A stretch of 62,251 nucleotides of DNA from an uncultured Muribaculaceae bacterium (GTDB lineage: Bacteria; Bacteroidota; Bacteroidia; Bacteroidales; Muribaculaceae): assembly GCA_910578395.1 (NCBI GenBank), contig CAJTPZ010000011.1:1-62251 (forward strand), in the 5' to 3' direction. Positions 26,260 to 35,200 of the stretch are shown here, piece by piece (position 1 is the first letter of the stretch; each line of letters opens with the position of its first letter). The notes under the pieces are model-generated. The model was not told the DNA's origin. It did not search any database and saw only the letters and a list, made by a program, of their open reading frames with translations. Position numbers and translations under genes: made by a program.

Positions 26260-27087
26260 TCAGTCAGTCGATGCATAGCGTGAAGCTATCTTATATATAT
26301 TATCGGCCTCCTCGCGGAACTGGCTTTCAGGATAATTATTGATAAAACTGTAATATTCATCTATGACATCCCGAAAACGATCGCTTTTGCGCTCATCAAC
26401 ACTCATTGAAGCCTCCTGATAACGGGCCTTCAATATAAGCATCTCGAGTTCCTCCTTGTATTTTGAGTATGGATACTCCTTGATTGCATTCTGGGCCACT
26501 ATGATAGCACTCTCATAGTTATTACCGCGATATATGCCCATGTTGTAATAAAGCTGGGCATTCTGAAGCTCTTTGAGGGTCAATTTGTCCTGAAGCTCAA
26601 ATATCGCATTCTGCGCGATGGTCACTTTATCGCTGCGGGGATAATAGTCAAGAAAAGCCTGAAGCTCCTCAATAGCCTTTATAGTTCCCGACTGATCGAG
26701 CTGAGCTTCCGGTGAATCAAGAAAATAACCGTAACCGGTATAAAATCTTGCAAGCTCCGTATACTTCCCCTTGGGAAAGCGGGCATAATAAGTCTGAAAA
26801 TAAGATGCGGCATCAATATATTCCTTATTCTCATAATAACTGAGTCCAAGAAGATATAATGCCTCCTCTCCTTTTTCCGATCCCTTCAGCATGGTCACCA
26901 CATCTCCCAGAAGAGTGTAGGCCTGTGAGTAGCTTCCTGCCTCAAAAGCTCTTTTGGCAAATTCAAACTTCTCGTCAGGATCCTTGCTTTTCAACACACG
27001 CTGATACTCCCCACAGCCGCTAAGCGCAGGAAGAGTCAGGCATAAAAGCAATATTTTCAGAGCATTAAGCCCAATTCTATTCAGCAT
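26260..27087 (-). CDS. bamD: Outer-membrane protein assembly lipoprotein BamD
   Basis: BamD is the essential lipoprotein of the BAM complex that inserts beta-barrel proteins such as the four found in this window. The 275 residues have a lipobox (LSGC), then TPR-like helical repeats with the conserved KFEFAKRAFEAGSYSQA and YARFPKGKYTELARF blocks and the NYPESQFREEA ending. The start at 27087 begins the signal peptide; the longer frame to 27138 would run back through the promoter box. Confidence 0.93.
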   Translation of the reverse strand: MLNRIGLNALKILLLCLTLPALSGCGEYQRVLKSKDPDEKFEFAKRAFEAGSYSQAYTLLGDVVTMLKGSEKGEEALYLLGLSYYENKEYIDAASYFQTYYARFPKGKYTELARFYTGYGYFLDSPEAQLDQSGTIKAIEELQAFLDYYPRSDKVTIAQNAIFELQDKLTLKELQNAQLYYNMGIYRGNNYESAIIVAQNAIKEYPYSKYKEELEMLILKARYQEASMSVDERKSDRFRDVIDEYYSFINNYPESQFREEADNIYKIASRYASTD

Positions 27088-27115
27088 AATGTTTTGCAAA
27101 AAGTCTTTCAAGCCA

Positions 27116-27123
27116 CAAATATA
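27116..27123 (-). promoter_or_regulatory. Putative -7 box of bamD
   Basis: The minus-strand TATATTTG matches TAnnTTTG, 28 bases before the ATG at 27087. It favours that start over the upstream one. No -33 TTTG is seen. Confidence 0.5.
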
Positions 27124-27144
27124 CAGCTTTTTTCTCACCGGATT

Positions 27145-27924
27145 TCACTTTTCACATTTTTTTTCAGGCCATTTGAACCCCTGACTTGAGATATACTCAT
27201 AGAAATCCTCCGAAAACTTTACAGCATTTGCTTCCGGATAACGCACTTCAGTGAATACGTGTGCAAGTGAAGGTTTCCCGTTTTCCTCTACAAACAAGCG
27301 ATTTACAGATAGAGCCTCTTTATCACTGTAAATTTTATCAATCTCACAATCACCATAATCACGGTATGTTTCCTCATGGATAAAGACACTCGGATCAAGA
27401 CGCTCTGCCCCTGCCGACTTTCCGTCAGGCCAGCCAACAGCAAGAGTAACAACCGGAACGGTCATTTCAGGCAGATCAAGTATACGGCCTATCTGCGACG
27501 CTGTGTAAGTCGTCGTGCCCAGATAGCAGCAGCCGAGTCCGGCAAGTTCCGCCAGTGTATTGAACTGCTGCGCGAAAATAACGGTATCGATAAACGCAGC
27601 TGTAAAACTTTCAAAATTGCTGAATCCGGGTTTGGCCCCCCGCAACTCACACCAGTGATTGAAGCGGTTGAAATCAGCCACAAAAGTCAGGAAGATACAA
27701 TTGCCGGTAGCCGCCGGCTGATTGAAATGAGCTGCAGCAAGTCTTTTCCTGATATCGGCATCTCGAGTTACAACAACACTGTAAAGTTGCATACCGCCTG
27801 TTGTAGGAGCACGAGCCGCTTTCTTTACAATTTCAGCGATCAGCTCTTTCGTAACCTCACGTTCGGTAAACCTGCGTGCCGTCGCTCTTCCCTCCCAATA
27901 TTTGGATTCAAACAACTGTTCCAT
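27145..27924 (-). CDS. Nitroreductase-family FMN oxidoreductase
   Basis: The 259-residue protein has the nitroreductase fold with the N-terminal RRFTEREV and RAPTTGGMQLYS blocks that bind FMN phosphate, the central LGCCYLG block and VVTLAVGWPDGK near residue 165. Such enzymes reduce nitroaromatics, quinones or flavins with NAD(P)H; the natural substrate is unknown. It begins ten bases after mlaF and may be expressed with the mla genes. No signal peptide is present. Confidence 0.88.
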   Translation of the reverse strand: MEQLFESKYWEGRATARRFTEREVTKELIAEIVKKAARAPTTGGMQLYSVVVTRDADIRKRLAAAHFNQPAATGNCIFLTFVADFNRFNHWCELRGAKPGFSNFESFTAAFIDTVIFAQQFNTLAELAGLGCCYLGTTTYTASQIGRILDLPEMTVPVVTLAVGWPDGKSAGAERLDPSVFIHEETYRDYGDCEIDKIYSDKEALSVNRLFVEENGKPSLAHVFTEVRYPEANAVKFSEDFYEYISSQGFKWPEKKCEK

Positions 27925-27934
27925 GAAATTATTG

Positions 27935-28711
27935 TCACTTGACCGGCTCCGCCGTTGCTACGATATAGTCCTTAACCTCCTGAAAAAGTCGTGTGGCAAA
28001 CACAAACTCGTTCAATGCTTCATTGGAAGTAGTGAATATCTTGTTTTTATCACCTACCCACTCGCGACGCCCCTTGTTCAGAAACACGATATTGTCACCG
28101 ATACCGAGCACCGAATTCATGTCATGGGTATTGATAACTGTCGTGATATTATATTCATGCGTGATATCGCTCAGGAGTTCGTCAATCACTATCGAGGTCT
28201 TCGGATCAAGACCCGAATTTGGCTCGTCACAGAAAAGATATTTCGGATTAAGGGCTATCGCACGCGCTATGGCAACACGCTTTTGCATACCGCCCGATAT
28301 TTCCGATGGATATTTGTTTTCCGCTCCTTTCAGATTAACACGCTCTATACAGAACATCGCACGATCTGTCATTTCCTCTCGGCTCATGTCAGAAAACATC
28401 ATCAACGGAAACAACACATTGCCAAGCACTGTTTCTGAGTCAAAAAGAGCCGATCCCTGAAACAGCATACCGATTTCTTTACGCAGTTCCTTGATCTGTC
28501 GTGAGTTCATCTTGAGAGTATCACGACCGTCAAACAATATCTGCCCGCTCTCAGGGCGCAGCAGCCCCACAACCGACTTCATAAGCACGGTCTTGCCTGA
28601 ACCACTCTGACCAATAATAAGATTAGTCTTGCCAGTCTCAAACCGTGCGCTCACATCCTTCAGGATCTGCTTCCCGTCAAACGACTTTGATATATCGACA
28701 ACCTCAATCAT
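27935..28711 (-). CDS. mlaF: Phospholipid-trafficking ABC transporter ATPase MlaF
   Basis: The 258-residue ATPase has Walker A GQSGSGKTV, the signature ISGGMQKRVAIARA (the GGM form typical of MlaF), Walker B YLFCDEP and NTHDM for the H-loop. With MlaE it drives phospholipid movement between inner and outer membranes to keep outer-membrane asymmetry. Its start overlaps the mlaE stop by four bases. No MlaD (MCE-domain) gene follows; a nitroreductase does. Confidence 0.9.
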   Translation of the reverse strand: MIEVVDISKSFDGKQILKDVSARFETGKTNLIIGQSGSGKTVLMKSVVGLLRPESGQILFDGRDTLKMNSRQIKELRKEIGMLFQGSALFDSETVLGNVLFPLMMFSDMSREEMTDRAMFCIERVNLKGAENKYPSEISGGMQKRVAIARAIALNPKYLFCDEPNSGLDPKTSIVIDELLSDITHEYNITTVINTHDMNSVLGIGDNIVFLNKGRREWVGDKNKIFTTSNEALNEFVFATRLFQEVKDYIVATAEPVK

Positions 28712-29457
28712 TGCAGAAGAAGTTTTGTAAGTATCACATCAAACAACAAGATCAGAATCGAGCTTGTCACAACTGAGTCAGTGCTCGCCTTACCCACCTC
28801 AAGAGCCCCGCCTTTCACATAATAGCCGAAATAGCTTGCCACCGAAGCGATGATAAAGGCAAAGAAAAACGACTTGATAAGGCCGTACCACACATACCAT
28901 TCCTGAAACATCGCCTGAAGGCCGTAGCAATAACGCGACACAGGTATAAGGTCAGTAAACACAGCCACAAGCAATCCGCCGAAAAGCGCGGTTCCCATGC
29001 AGAATATGACAAGTATAGGCATAAAGAACACAAACGCTGTTATTTTCGGAAGCACCAGAAAATTACATGAATTCACGCCCATTATCTCCAACGCGTCGAT
29101 CTGTTCGGTAACCCTCATCGTACCTATTTCCGACGCGATGTTACTGCCGACCTTGCCGGCGAGAATCAGGCACAGGATAGAATTTGAAAACTCAAGCAAC
29201 ACAATGTCGCGCGTCGCAAGACCTACGGTATACGACGGCATTAGCGGCGAAGAAGTGTTCAATTGCATCTGTATGGCGCAGACCGCTCCTATAAAAATCG
29301 AAATGATGATCACAAGCGGTATCGAGTCTACTCCCAGTTTCGAGACCTCCGTCACACAACGTCGGGCAAACACGCCCCATCTGTCGGGAATCGAGAAAGT
29401 CCTGCCTATGAACAGGCAATACTTACCGGTGTTGGCAAGCCATTTATTTAATATCAT
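28708..29457 (-). CDS. mlaE: Phospholipid-trafficking ABC transporter permease MlaE
   Basis: The 249-residue membrane protein belongs to the MlaE family, shown by GAVCAIQMQLNTSS, the amphipathic EIGTMRVTEQIDALEIMGVNS loop and GGLLVAVFTDL. It has about five transmembrane helices. The ATG at 29484 is too close to the -7 box (29487-29494) to be the start, so MILNKW at 29457 is preferred. It is the first gene of the mlaE-mlaF run and is divergent from udk. Confidence 0.9.
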   Translation of the reverse strand: MILNKWLANTGKYCLFIGRTFSIPDRWGVFARRCVTEVSKLGVDSIPLVIIISIFIGAVCAIQMQLNTSSPLMPSYTVGLATRDIVLLEFSNSILCLILAGKVGSNIASEIGTMRVTEQIDALEIMGVNSCNFLVLPKITAFVFFMPILVIFCMGTALFGGLLVAVFTDLIPVSRYCYGLQAMFQEWYVWYGLIKSFFFAFIIASVASYFGYYVKGGALEVGKASTDSVVTSSILILLFDVILTKLLLQ

Positions 29458-29486
29458 GATACGTTTTGATACTATTAATTGCATAG

Positions 29487-29494
29487 CAAAGGTA
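29487..29494 (-). promoter_or_regulatory. Putative -7 box of mlaE
   Basis: The minus-strand TACCTTTG matches TAnnTTTG. It is placed back to back with the udk promoter, only eight bases from the udk -33 element, so the two promoters may compete. Confidence 0.5.
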
Positions 29495-29501
29495 ATGAAA
29501 A

Positions 29502-29533
29502 TTTGATCTTCATCCCGAATTTATGTAGTTTTG
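29502..29533 (+). promoter_or_regulatory. Promoter of the udk-to-flippase operon
   Basis: TTTG (29502-29505), 20 bases, then TAGTTTTG (29526-29533) is a full match to the Bacteroidetes consensus, 34 bases before the udk start. Confidence 0.8.
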
Positions 29534-29566
29534 TGCAGATAAAGCGCCATAAAATCCAACATTCAC

Positions 29567-30193
29567 ATGCTCATAATAGGTATTGCAGGTGGCACAGGCT
29601 CAGGCAAAACCACAGTTGTCGACCGCATCATACAGGCTCTTCCACCAGGGGAGGTAAACGTTCTCCCACAGGACTCTTACTATAAAGATCTCAGCTATTT
29701 ACCACTCGAAGAGCGTCAGAAAATAAACTTCGACGAGCCACAGTCCATCGAATGGTCTCTTCTGGTTCAACAGCTTGCCAGACTCAATGACGGAGAGACC
29801 ATCGAGATGCCGACCTACTCATATCTCACATGCACCCGGCAGAAAGAAACCATTACTGTTGAGCCGCGCGATGTTGTCATCGTCGAGGGCATTCTCGTCC
29901 TATGCGATCCTGTACTTCGGGATATGATGGATATAAAATGCTTTGTCGACGCCGATGCCGACGAGCGGCTTATACGTGTCATTTCACGTGACTGCATCGA
30001 ACGCGGACGCACACCGCAGATGGTGATCGACCGCTATGAACGGGTGCTGAAACCCATGCATTGTCAATACATCGAGCCGTCAAAAAGATTTGCCGATCTC
30101 ATCATTCCTCAAGGTGGCACCAACAAAGTTGCAATCGGCCTGCTCACTGATTTTATAGAAGCTCGACTACGCAGAGCCAAAGCATGTAAATGA
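29567..30193 (+). CDS. udk: Uridine kinase
   Basis: The 208-residue enzyme phosphorylates uridine and cytidine for pyrimidine salvage. The P-loop GGTGSGKT lies at 7-14, followed by QDSYYKD, NFDEPQSIEW and the RDCIERGRTPQ lid region, all family hallmarks at normal length. It is the first gene of an eight-gene plus-strand run and is preceded directly by a consensus promoter. Confidence 0.95.
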   Translation: MLIIGIAGGTGSGKTTVVDRIIQALPPGEVNVLPQDSYYKDLSYLPLEERQKINFDEPQSIEWSLLVQQLARLNDGETIEMPTYSYLTCTRQKETITVEPRDVVIVEGILVLCDPVLRDMMDIKCFVDADADERLIRVISRDCIERGRTPQMVIDRYERVLKPMHCQYIEPSKRFADLIIPQGGTNKVAIGLLTDFIEARLRRAKACK

Positions 30194-30202
30194 ATTTAGA
30201 AA

Positions 30203-31078
30203 ATGGCCGTCATTCACAATATTAAAGAATCTCTTGAGACAAAGGTCGACATTTCATCGCCCGAATTCATACCGGTTGACTCGCCTGGATTTTCTTTTGA
30301 GCAGGAGGCTCCTGAAAAACCGGGCGATAAAGACAGCCGCAGAGTCCTACGCACTGAAAATCTTGTCAAGAAATACGGACAGCGCACTGTCGCCAACCAT
30401 GTCTCCATAAACGTAAAACAAGGAGAAATAGTGGGACTGCTCGGCCCTAACGGAGCAGGAAAGACCACAACGTTCTACATGACCGTCGGACTAATCACCC
30501 CAAACGAAGGCCAGATATATCTCGACGACCTGAACATAACCAAATACCCGATCTACAAACGTGCGCAGAACGGCATAGGCTATCTTGCACAGGAAGCCTC
30601 CGTATTCCGCAAACTTACCGTCGAGGACAATCTGCGCGCCGTGCTACAGATGACAGGACTTACACCGGCCGAACAGCGCGACAAACTCGACAGCCTTATC
30701 GACGAGTTCAACCTTGGACATGTACGAAAAAACCTTGGCGAAAGACTGTCCGGAGGTGAACGCCGGCGCACCGAAATTGCCCGTTGTCTTGCCATCAACC
30801 CCGACTTCATAATGCTTGATGAACCGTTTGCCGGTGTTGACCCTATCAATGTTGAGGAAATACAGGGAGTAGTCTACAATCTCAAAAAGAAAAACATCGG
30901 AATTCTCATCACTGACCATAACGCACAGGAGACGCTGCGCATAACCGATCGCGCCTATCTTTTGTTTGAGGGCAAGATTCTATTTCAGGGCACCAGCGAG
31001 GAACTCTCGGTCAATCCCGTAGTACGAGAGAAATATCTCGGCCGAGACTTCGTCTTTTACCGTAAGAAATTTGAATAA
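30203..31078 (+). CDS. lptB: LPS export ABC transporter ATP-binding protein LptB, with N-terminal extension
   Basis: The ATPase of the LptBFG complex extracts LPS from the inner membrane. From about residue 48 the sequence is standard LptB: LVKKYGQRTVANHVS, Walker A GPNGAGKTTT, IGYLAQEASVFRKLTV, signature LSGGERRRTEIAR, Walker B FIMLDEPFAGVDP and ITDHN. The first 47 residues are a Pro/Glu-rich extension absent from ordinary LptB of about 240 residues. No ATG or GTG lies between it and the core, and the gene starts nine bases after udk, so the extension appears to be translated. Confidence 0.92.
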   Translation: MAVIHNIKESLETKVDISSPEFIPVDSPGFSFEQEAPEKPGDKDSRRVLRTENLVKKYGQRTVANHVSINVKQGEIVGLLGPNGAGKTTTFYMTVGLITPNEGQIYLDDLNITKYPIYKRAQNGIGYLAQEASVFRKLTVEDNLRAVLQMTGLTPAEQRDKLDSLIDEFNLGHVRKNLGERLSGGERRRTEIARCLAINPDFIMLDEPFAGVDPINVEEIQGVVYNLKKKNIGILITDHNAQETLRITDRAYLLFEGKILFQGTSEELSVNPVVREKYLGRDFVFYRKKFE

Positions 31079-31101
31079 TCAACCTTCTATACTCCCCCAT
31101 C

Positions 31102-31830
31102 ATGCAGTCCGTATTCAGATTTAAGCAATTTGAGTTGAAGCATGGCGGCAGCGGCATGAAGCTAACCACCGACAGCCTGCTGTTGGGCGCATGGGTGGAG
31201 CCAGGTCCCGACGTGCATACAATCGTCGATGCCGGATCAGGGTGCGGTATTCTTGCATTAATGTGTGCCCAGCGGTTTCCCGATGCCGACATAACAGCCG
31301 TCGACAACAACAGAAAAGCCTATGACGAAGCACTCGAAAACTTCAAGGCGTCACCTTGGAGCAACAGGCTTCATCCTGTTCTCGACGATATAAACAAGTG
31401 GGCCGATACAATCAGACAACCAGTAGATCTTATAATCTGTAATCCGCCGTATTTCACCGAAACCCTACGGTCTCCCGACCCGGCAAGAGCCGACGCACGT
31501 CATGCAGCGACATTAAGTGCGGAGTCAATCATCAAAACAGCATCGCGCATACTCTCCAAGTCAGGCACACTTGCAATCGTGATACCCGATTCACATTACC
31601 GGCGTCTCTCTCTTCCGGCATCGATTGCAGGGTTATCTGTCTCACGCATCGCCCGTGTAGCAGCAAGACAAGGCAAAGATCCATCACTTACACTCTTACA
31701 GTTCTCACGTTCCTCGACTTTACAGGTCGCTGGATCACAGACTATCGACATACGCGACTACAACGGAAATTTCACCGATATTTACCGACAACTCACACAC
31801 CCGTTCCTCTTATATGATAAAAAAGCATAA
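31102..31830 (+). CDS. trmN6: tRNA1(Val) (adenine(37)-N6)-methyltransferase
   Basis: The 242-residue enzyme methylates N6 of A37 in tRNA-Val1. It is recognised by the start FRFKQFELKHGGSGMKLTTD, the SAM-binding VDAGSGCGILAL and the catalytic NPPYF of N6-adenine methyltransferases. These features and the length fit YfiC/TrmN6. The end overlaps the CPBP gene by 17 bases. It is one of three RNA-modification genes in this operon. Confidence 0.9.
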   Translation: MQSVFRFKQFELKHGGSGMKLTTDSLLLGAWVEPGPDVHTIVDAGSGCGILALMCAQRFPDADITAVDNNRKAYDEALENFKASPWSNRLHPVLDDINKWADTIRQPVDLIICNPPYFTETLRSPDPARADARHAATLSAESIIKTASRILSKSGTLAIVIPDSHYRRLSLPASIAGLSVSRIARVAARQGKDPSLTLLQFSRSSTLQVAGSQTIDIRDYNGNFTDIYRQLTHPFLLYDKKA

Positions 31831-32695
31831 CGGTCTCGCTACAACCATAAGCCCTGCGATGGGAATAGGACTGCTTGCCTGCATTTTCATCCTGCTTTCA
31901 GTCATCACATCGGTCATTGTCACCCTCCTTGTATCACACATGGCTAATGACGTTGCGGCTATGCGCATTTCCATCGTCATTCAGGATCTGCTCATTTTTA
32001 TCACTCCGGCAGTTGTTACGGCCATATTCATGACAAGACTTCCGGCCCGCTTCCTTGACATCGAATCAGCTCCCGGTGTCAGGCCGCTCCTCATTGCAGT
32101 CATCACACTGCTTGCGGCACTTCCACTTCTCAACTGCATCGTAGCATGGAACGAGGGCATACACTTTCCGGAAAATCTTGCCGGTCTTGAGACAAAACTA
32201 AGGGCTCTTGAAAACAATGCCAACAATGCGATTGAGACATTCTTCGTCTCCACCTCTCCCATGGCACTCATTCTTTCAATACTCATTGTCGGTCTGATTG
32301 CAGGGATATCCGAAGAACTCTTTTTCCGCGGAGCTTTGCAGAAACTGCTATTGCTCAGAAACATCAATCCACACATCGCAATCTGGCTTACTGCATTTAT
32401 TTTCAGTGCGATTCACTTCCAGTTTTTCGGATTTATCCCTCGCATGATTCTCGGTGCCTACTTCGGCTATCTTGTATGGTGGACGCGATGCCTGTGGATT
32501 CCGATTATCGTACATGCTGTAAACAACTCGTTAGTAGTTGTCTCAAAATGGATTGAATCCCGTTCCGGACAAGATATGGCTATCGAAACGATCGGCGCTG
32601 ATCCATTCGGTTCCACATCTTCCATGATAGCATTGGCAATCAGCATAATCCTCACAGTAGTCCTTATCGTCAGGCTTAAAAAAGATGCGAAATGA
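31814..32695 (+). CDS. CPBP-family intramembrane metalloprotease
   Basis: The 293-residue protein is multi-pass (about seven helices) and carries the CPBP (Abi/CAAX protease-like) motifs: EELFFRGALQ with the catalytic Glu pair and Arg, then FSAIHFQ with the metal His, and a third motif with VHAVNNS. Bacterial members process peptides or take part in bacteriocin self-protection and signalling; the substrate is not known. It overlaps trmN6 and shares an ATGA overlap with the next gene. Confidence 0.88.
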   Translation: MIKKHNGLATTISPAMGIGLLACIFILLSVITSVIVTLLVSHMANDVAAMRISIVIQDLLIFITPAVVTAIFMTRLPARFLDIESAPGVRPLLIAVITLLAALPLLNCIVAWNEGIHFPENLAGLETKLRALENNANNAIETFFVSTSPMALILSILIVGLIAGISEELFFRGALQKLLLLRNINPHIAIWLTAFIFSAIHFQFFGFIPRMILGAYFGYLVWWTRCLWIPIIVHAVNNSLVVVSKWIESRSGQDMAIETIGADPFGSTSSMIALAISIILTVVLIVRLKKDAK

Positions 32696-33477
32696 ACGAG
32701 TTGACCGTCAACCAGCGCAAACTGTTTGCTTCCCTGTCCACAGCCAAAGGGCGTAAAGCCTCTTCTCTCTTTCTTGTAGAAGGCATCCGTGCCGTGAGTG
32801 AGATGAATGCCGCTATGCCTGGCGGTATGCGTGACATCATAGCCACAAATGCCTGGTGGGAACAACATCCCGGCTTTCCTGTATCTCCCGGAGTAAATAC
32901 CTTCTCCGCAAAGAAAATCGATATTGACCGCATATCCTCTCTATCGACACCTCAACCGGTTGTTGCCACATTCGCGATACCTAACATACCCGTCCCTGCA
33001 AGCGATGAAATCTCGGCACAACTCACAGTTGGACTCGACGACGTACAGGATCCTGGAAATCTCGGCACAATAATCCGCTTATGCGACTGGTGGGGTGTCA
33101 GGCATCTTTTTTGCTCCGCACACACCGTCGACTGCTACTCACCCAAAGTCGTACAGGCCTCAATGGGCGCTTTGGGGCGTGTCTCGGTTCATCGCGTAGA
33201 TCTGACATCGGTTATCGATGACCTGAAATTACATGGCACGCCTATCTGTGGCACATTCATGCAAGGCGACGATCTGCTTCACTCTCCACTACCATCATCC
33301 GGCGCTATGATTATTTTAGGAAACGAAGGCAACGGCATATCCCCGCAAATAGAAGCAGCTGTCGACCGTCGCCTCACAATACCGTCCTACGCCCCTGCCG
33401 ATCATGTGGAGTCGCTTAATGTGGCTACGGCATGTGCCGTATGCCTTGCCATGTTCAGGAGAAATTCAACTGTCTGA
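32692..33477 (+). CDS. TrmH-family (SPOUT) RNA 2'-O-methyltransferase
   Basis: The 261-residue protein starts with an RNA-binding substrate domain (about 1-95; LFLVEGIRAVSEM) and ends in a SPOUT knot with the three signature motifs: LDDVQDPGNLGTIIRLCDW, ILGNEGNGIS and IPSYAPADHVESLNVATA. It uses SAM to methylate ribose of rRNA or tRNA; whether it targets 23S G2251, tRNA G18 or another site cannot be decided. It is coupled to the CPBP gene by a four-base overlap. Confidence 0.9.
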   Translation: MNELTVNQRKLFASLSTAKGRKASSLFLVEGIRAVSEMNAAMPGGMRDIIATNAWWEQHPGFPVSPGVNTFSAKKIDIDRISSLSTPQPVVATFAIPNIPVPASDEISAQLTVGLDDVQDPGNLGTIIRLCDWWGVRHLFCSAHTVDCYSPKVVQASMGALGRVSVHRVDLTSVIDDLKLHGTPICGTFMQGDDLLHSPLPSSGAMIILGNEGNGISPQIEAAVDRRLTIPSYAPADHVESLNVATACAVCLAMFRRNSTV

Positions 33478-33503
33478 TTAGACCATAGCACCCTAAACGA
33501 TAT

Positions 33504-34490
33504 ATGAAAATAGGCAAAATTGATCTTGGAGACCGTCCTGTAGGTCTTGCTCCGATGGAAGACGTCACCGACCGCTCTTTCCGGCTTATATGTCGGGAAC
33601 AGGGTGCCGACATGGTCTACACCGAGTTTGTTTCTGCCGAGGCACTTGTACGCAATATACCCTCTACAATACGCAAACTGTCAATTGATAAGAACGAGCG
33701 GCCGGCTGCCATACAGATCTATGGACGCGAGCCAGAGCCTATGGCCGAAGCCGCACGCATGGCGGCTCAGGCCTGCCCCGACTTCATCGACATAAATTTC
33801 GGATGTCCGGTTAAAAAAGTAGCGGGAAAAGGAGCCGGAGCCGGACTATTGCGCGACATACCTAAAATGCTGGACATCACACGTGCAGTTGTCAATGCCG
33901 TAGATCTGCCGGTCACAGTCAAGACCAGACTCGGATGGGACTGTAACAGCAAAATCATTGTTCAGCTCGCCGAACAGCTACAGGACTGCGGCATTCAGGC
34001 TCTCACCGTTCATGGACGCACTCGCTCACAGATGTACACCGGCGAAGCCGACTGGGAAGAGATCGCACGTGTTAAGGACAATCCGAGACTACATATTCCG
34101 ATTATTGGCAATGGAGACATCACGACTCCTGAAAAAGCACTTGAAGCCTTCGACCGATATGGAGTCGACGGCATTCTTGTCGGACGTGCATCCATCGGTG
34201 CTCCATGGATCTTCTCCGATATTCAGGCAGCCGTACACCCCGATCGAAATATCCCGCAGATCGGTATAGCCGAAAAATTCGGTCTCCTTAAGCGACAGAT
34301 CCTCGAGAGCGTGTCACGAATCGACGAATATCGTGGCATACTCCACATACGCCGGCACCTTGCCGCATCACCCATATTCAAAGGCATTCCGTCATTCCGC
34401 CCTACACGCATAGCCATGCTTCAGGCATCCACTCTCGACGAACTGCTGCAGATCCTTTCCCAAGTTCAAGAATCATTACAGGCATCATGA
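33504..34490 (+). CDS. dusB: tRNA-dihydrouridine synthase
   Basis: The 328-residue flavoenzyme reduces uridine to dihydrouridine in tRNA D-loops. Motifs: APMEDVTDRSFR, INFGCPVKKVAGKGAGAGLL with the catalytic Cys, VKTRLGWD, VHGRTRSQMYTG and IIGNGDI for FMN binding. The DusB assignment is by similarity of the N-terminal half and the lineage's usual annotation; DusA/DusC types are less likely. Its stop overlaps the start of the DUF2807 gene (ATGA). Confidence 0.9.
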   Translation: MKIGKIDLGDRPVGLAPMEDVTDRSFRLICREQGADMVYTEFVSAEALVRNIPSTIRKLSIDKNERPAAIQIYGREPEPMAEAARMAAQACPDFIDINFGCPVKKVAGKGAGAGLLRDIPKMLDITRAVVNAVDLPVTVKTRLGWDCNSKIIVQLAEQLQDCGIQALTVHGRTRSQMYTGEADWEEIARVKDNPRLHIPIIGNGDITTPEKALEAFDRYGVDGILVGRASIGAPWIFSDIQAAVHPDRNIPQIGIAEKFGLLKRQILESVSRIDEYRGILHIRRHLAASPIFKGIPSFRPTRIAMLQASTLDELLQILSQVQESLQAS

Positions 34491-35200
34491 AACATCGTCT
34501 CCCGCTCCTTGCTCTCGTTCTTTTCACTACGTTGCTGACCGCTTTTGCACAGACTGCCGAAGCACCATACACTCTAAAGCTTGGTGAATTTTCGCAGATA
34601 CGCATACGCCACGGCATACCGGTCGACTATGTGTGCAGTAACGATTCAAGCGGTGTAATCACATTTACCGGTTCAAAAGAGCTTGTTGAAGCTCTGACAT
34701 TTGATCTCACCACAAAAGGGAAACTCTCAATATCGCTTGAGCCACGTAATTTCAGCGGTAAAATCAATCGGGTCACTGTAAGATCCCGACAGCTCACATC
34801 AATCGAAAACGAAGGTGATTCCGTCGTACGTGTTCTTGGCATAAACTCATGCCCGGTATTCAAAGCCAAACAAACCGGCAACGGATCCATTTCCATACGC
34901 AACATCGAGTCCAATCAGGTTGAGGTAGCATGCAAACTTGGCCACGGATCAGTCACCGTCAACGGCAAATGCGACATTGCCAAACTTAATTGCACTGGAA
35001 CTGGCTCGATCCTGGCAGGCTCGCTCATCGCCAACGAAGTGAAATGCACAGTGCTCGGCACTGGCACCGTCGATTGCCATGCATCACAATCCCTGTCAAT
35101 TATGGGAGCAGGATCCGGACTTGTATATTATGCCGGAAATCCCGCCGATATAAAAAACCGAGGAGCAGGTGTAAAGATTGAAGCCGTAGATCATCAATGA
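34487..35200 (+). CDS. Exported head GIN (DUF2807) beta-helix-like protein
   Basis: The 237-residue protein has a signal peptide (about 1-22) and a repetitive beta-strand pattern that fits the DUF2807 / head-GIN fold: short strands with SIRNI, VTVNGKC, GSILAGS and GTGTVDC in successive turns. The function of the family is unknown; it is commonly envelope-located in Bacteroidetes. It is joined by four-base overlaps to dusB before it and the flippase after it. Confidence 0.75.
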   Translation: MKHRLPLLALVLFTTLLTAFAQTAEAPYTLKLGEFSQIRIRHGIPVDYVCSNDSSGVITFTGSKELVEALTFDLTTKGKLSISLEPRNFSGKINRVTVRSRQLTSIENEGDSVVRVLGINSCPVFKAKQTGNGSISIRNIESNQVEVACKLGHGSVTVNGKCDIAKLNCTGTGSILAGSLIANEVKCTVLGTGTVDCHASQSLSIMGAGSGLVYYAGNPADIKNRGAGVKIEAVDHQ

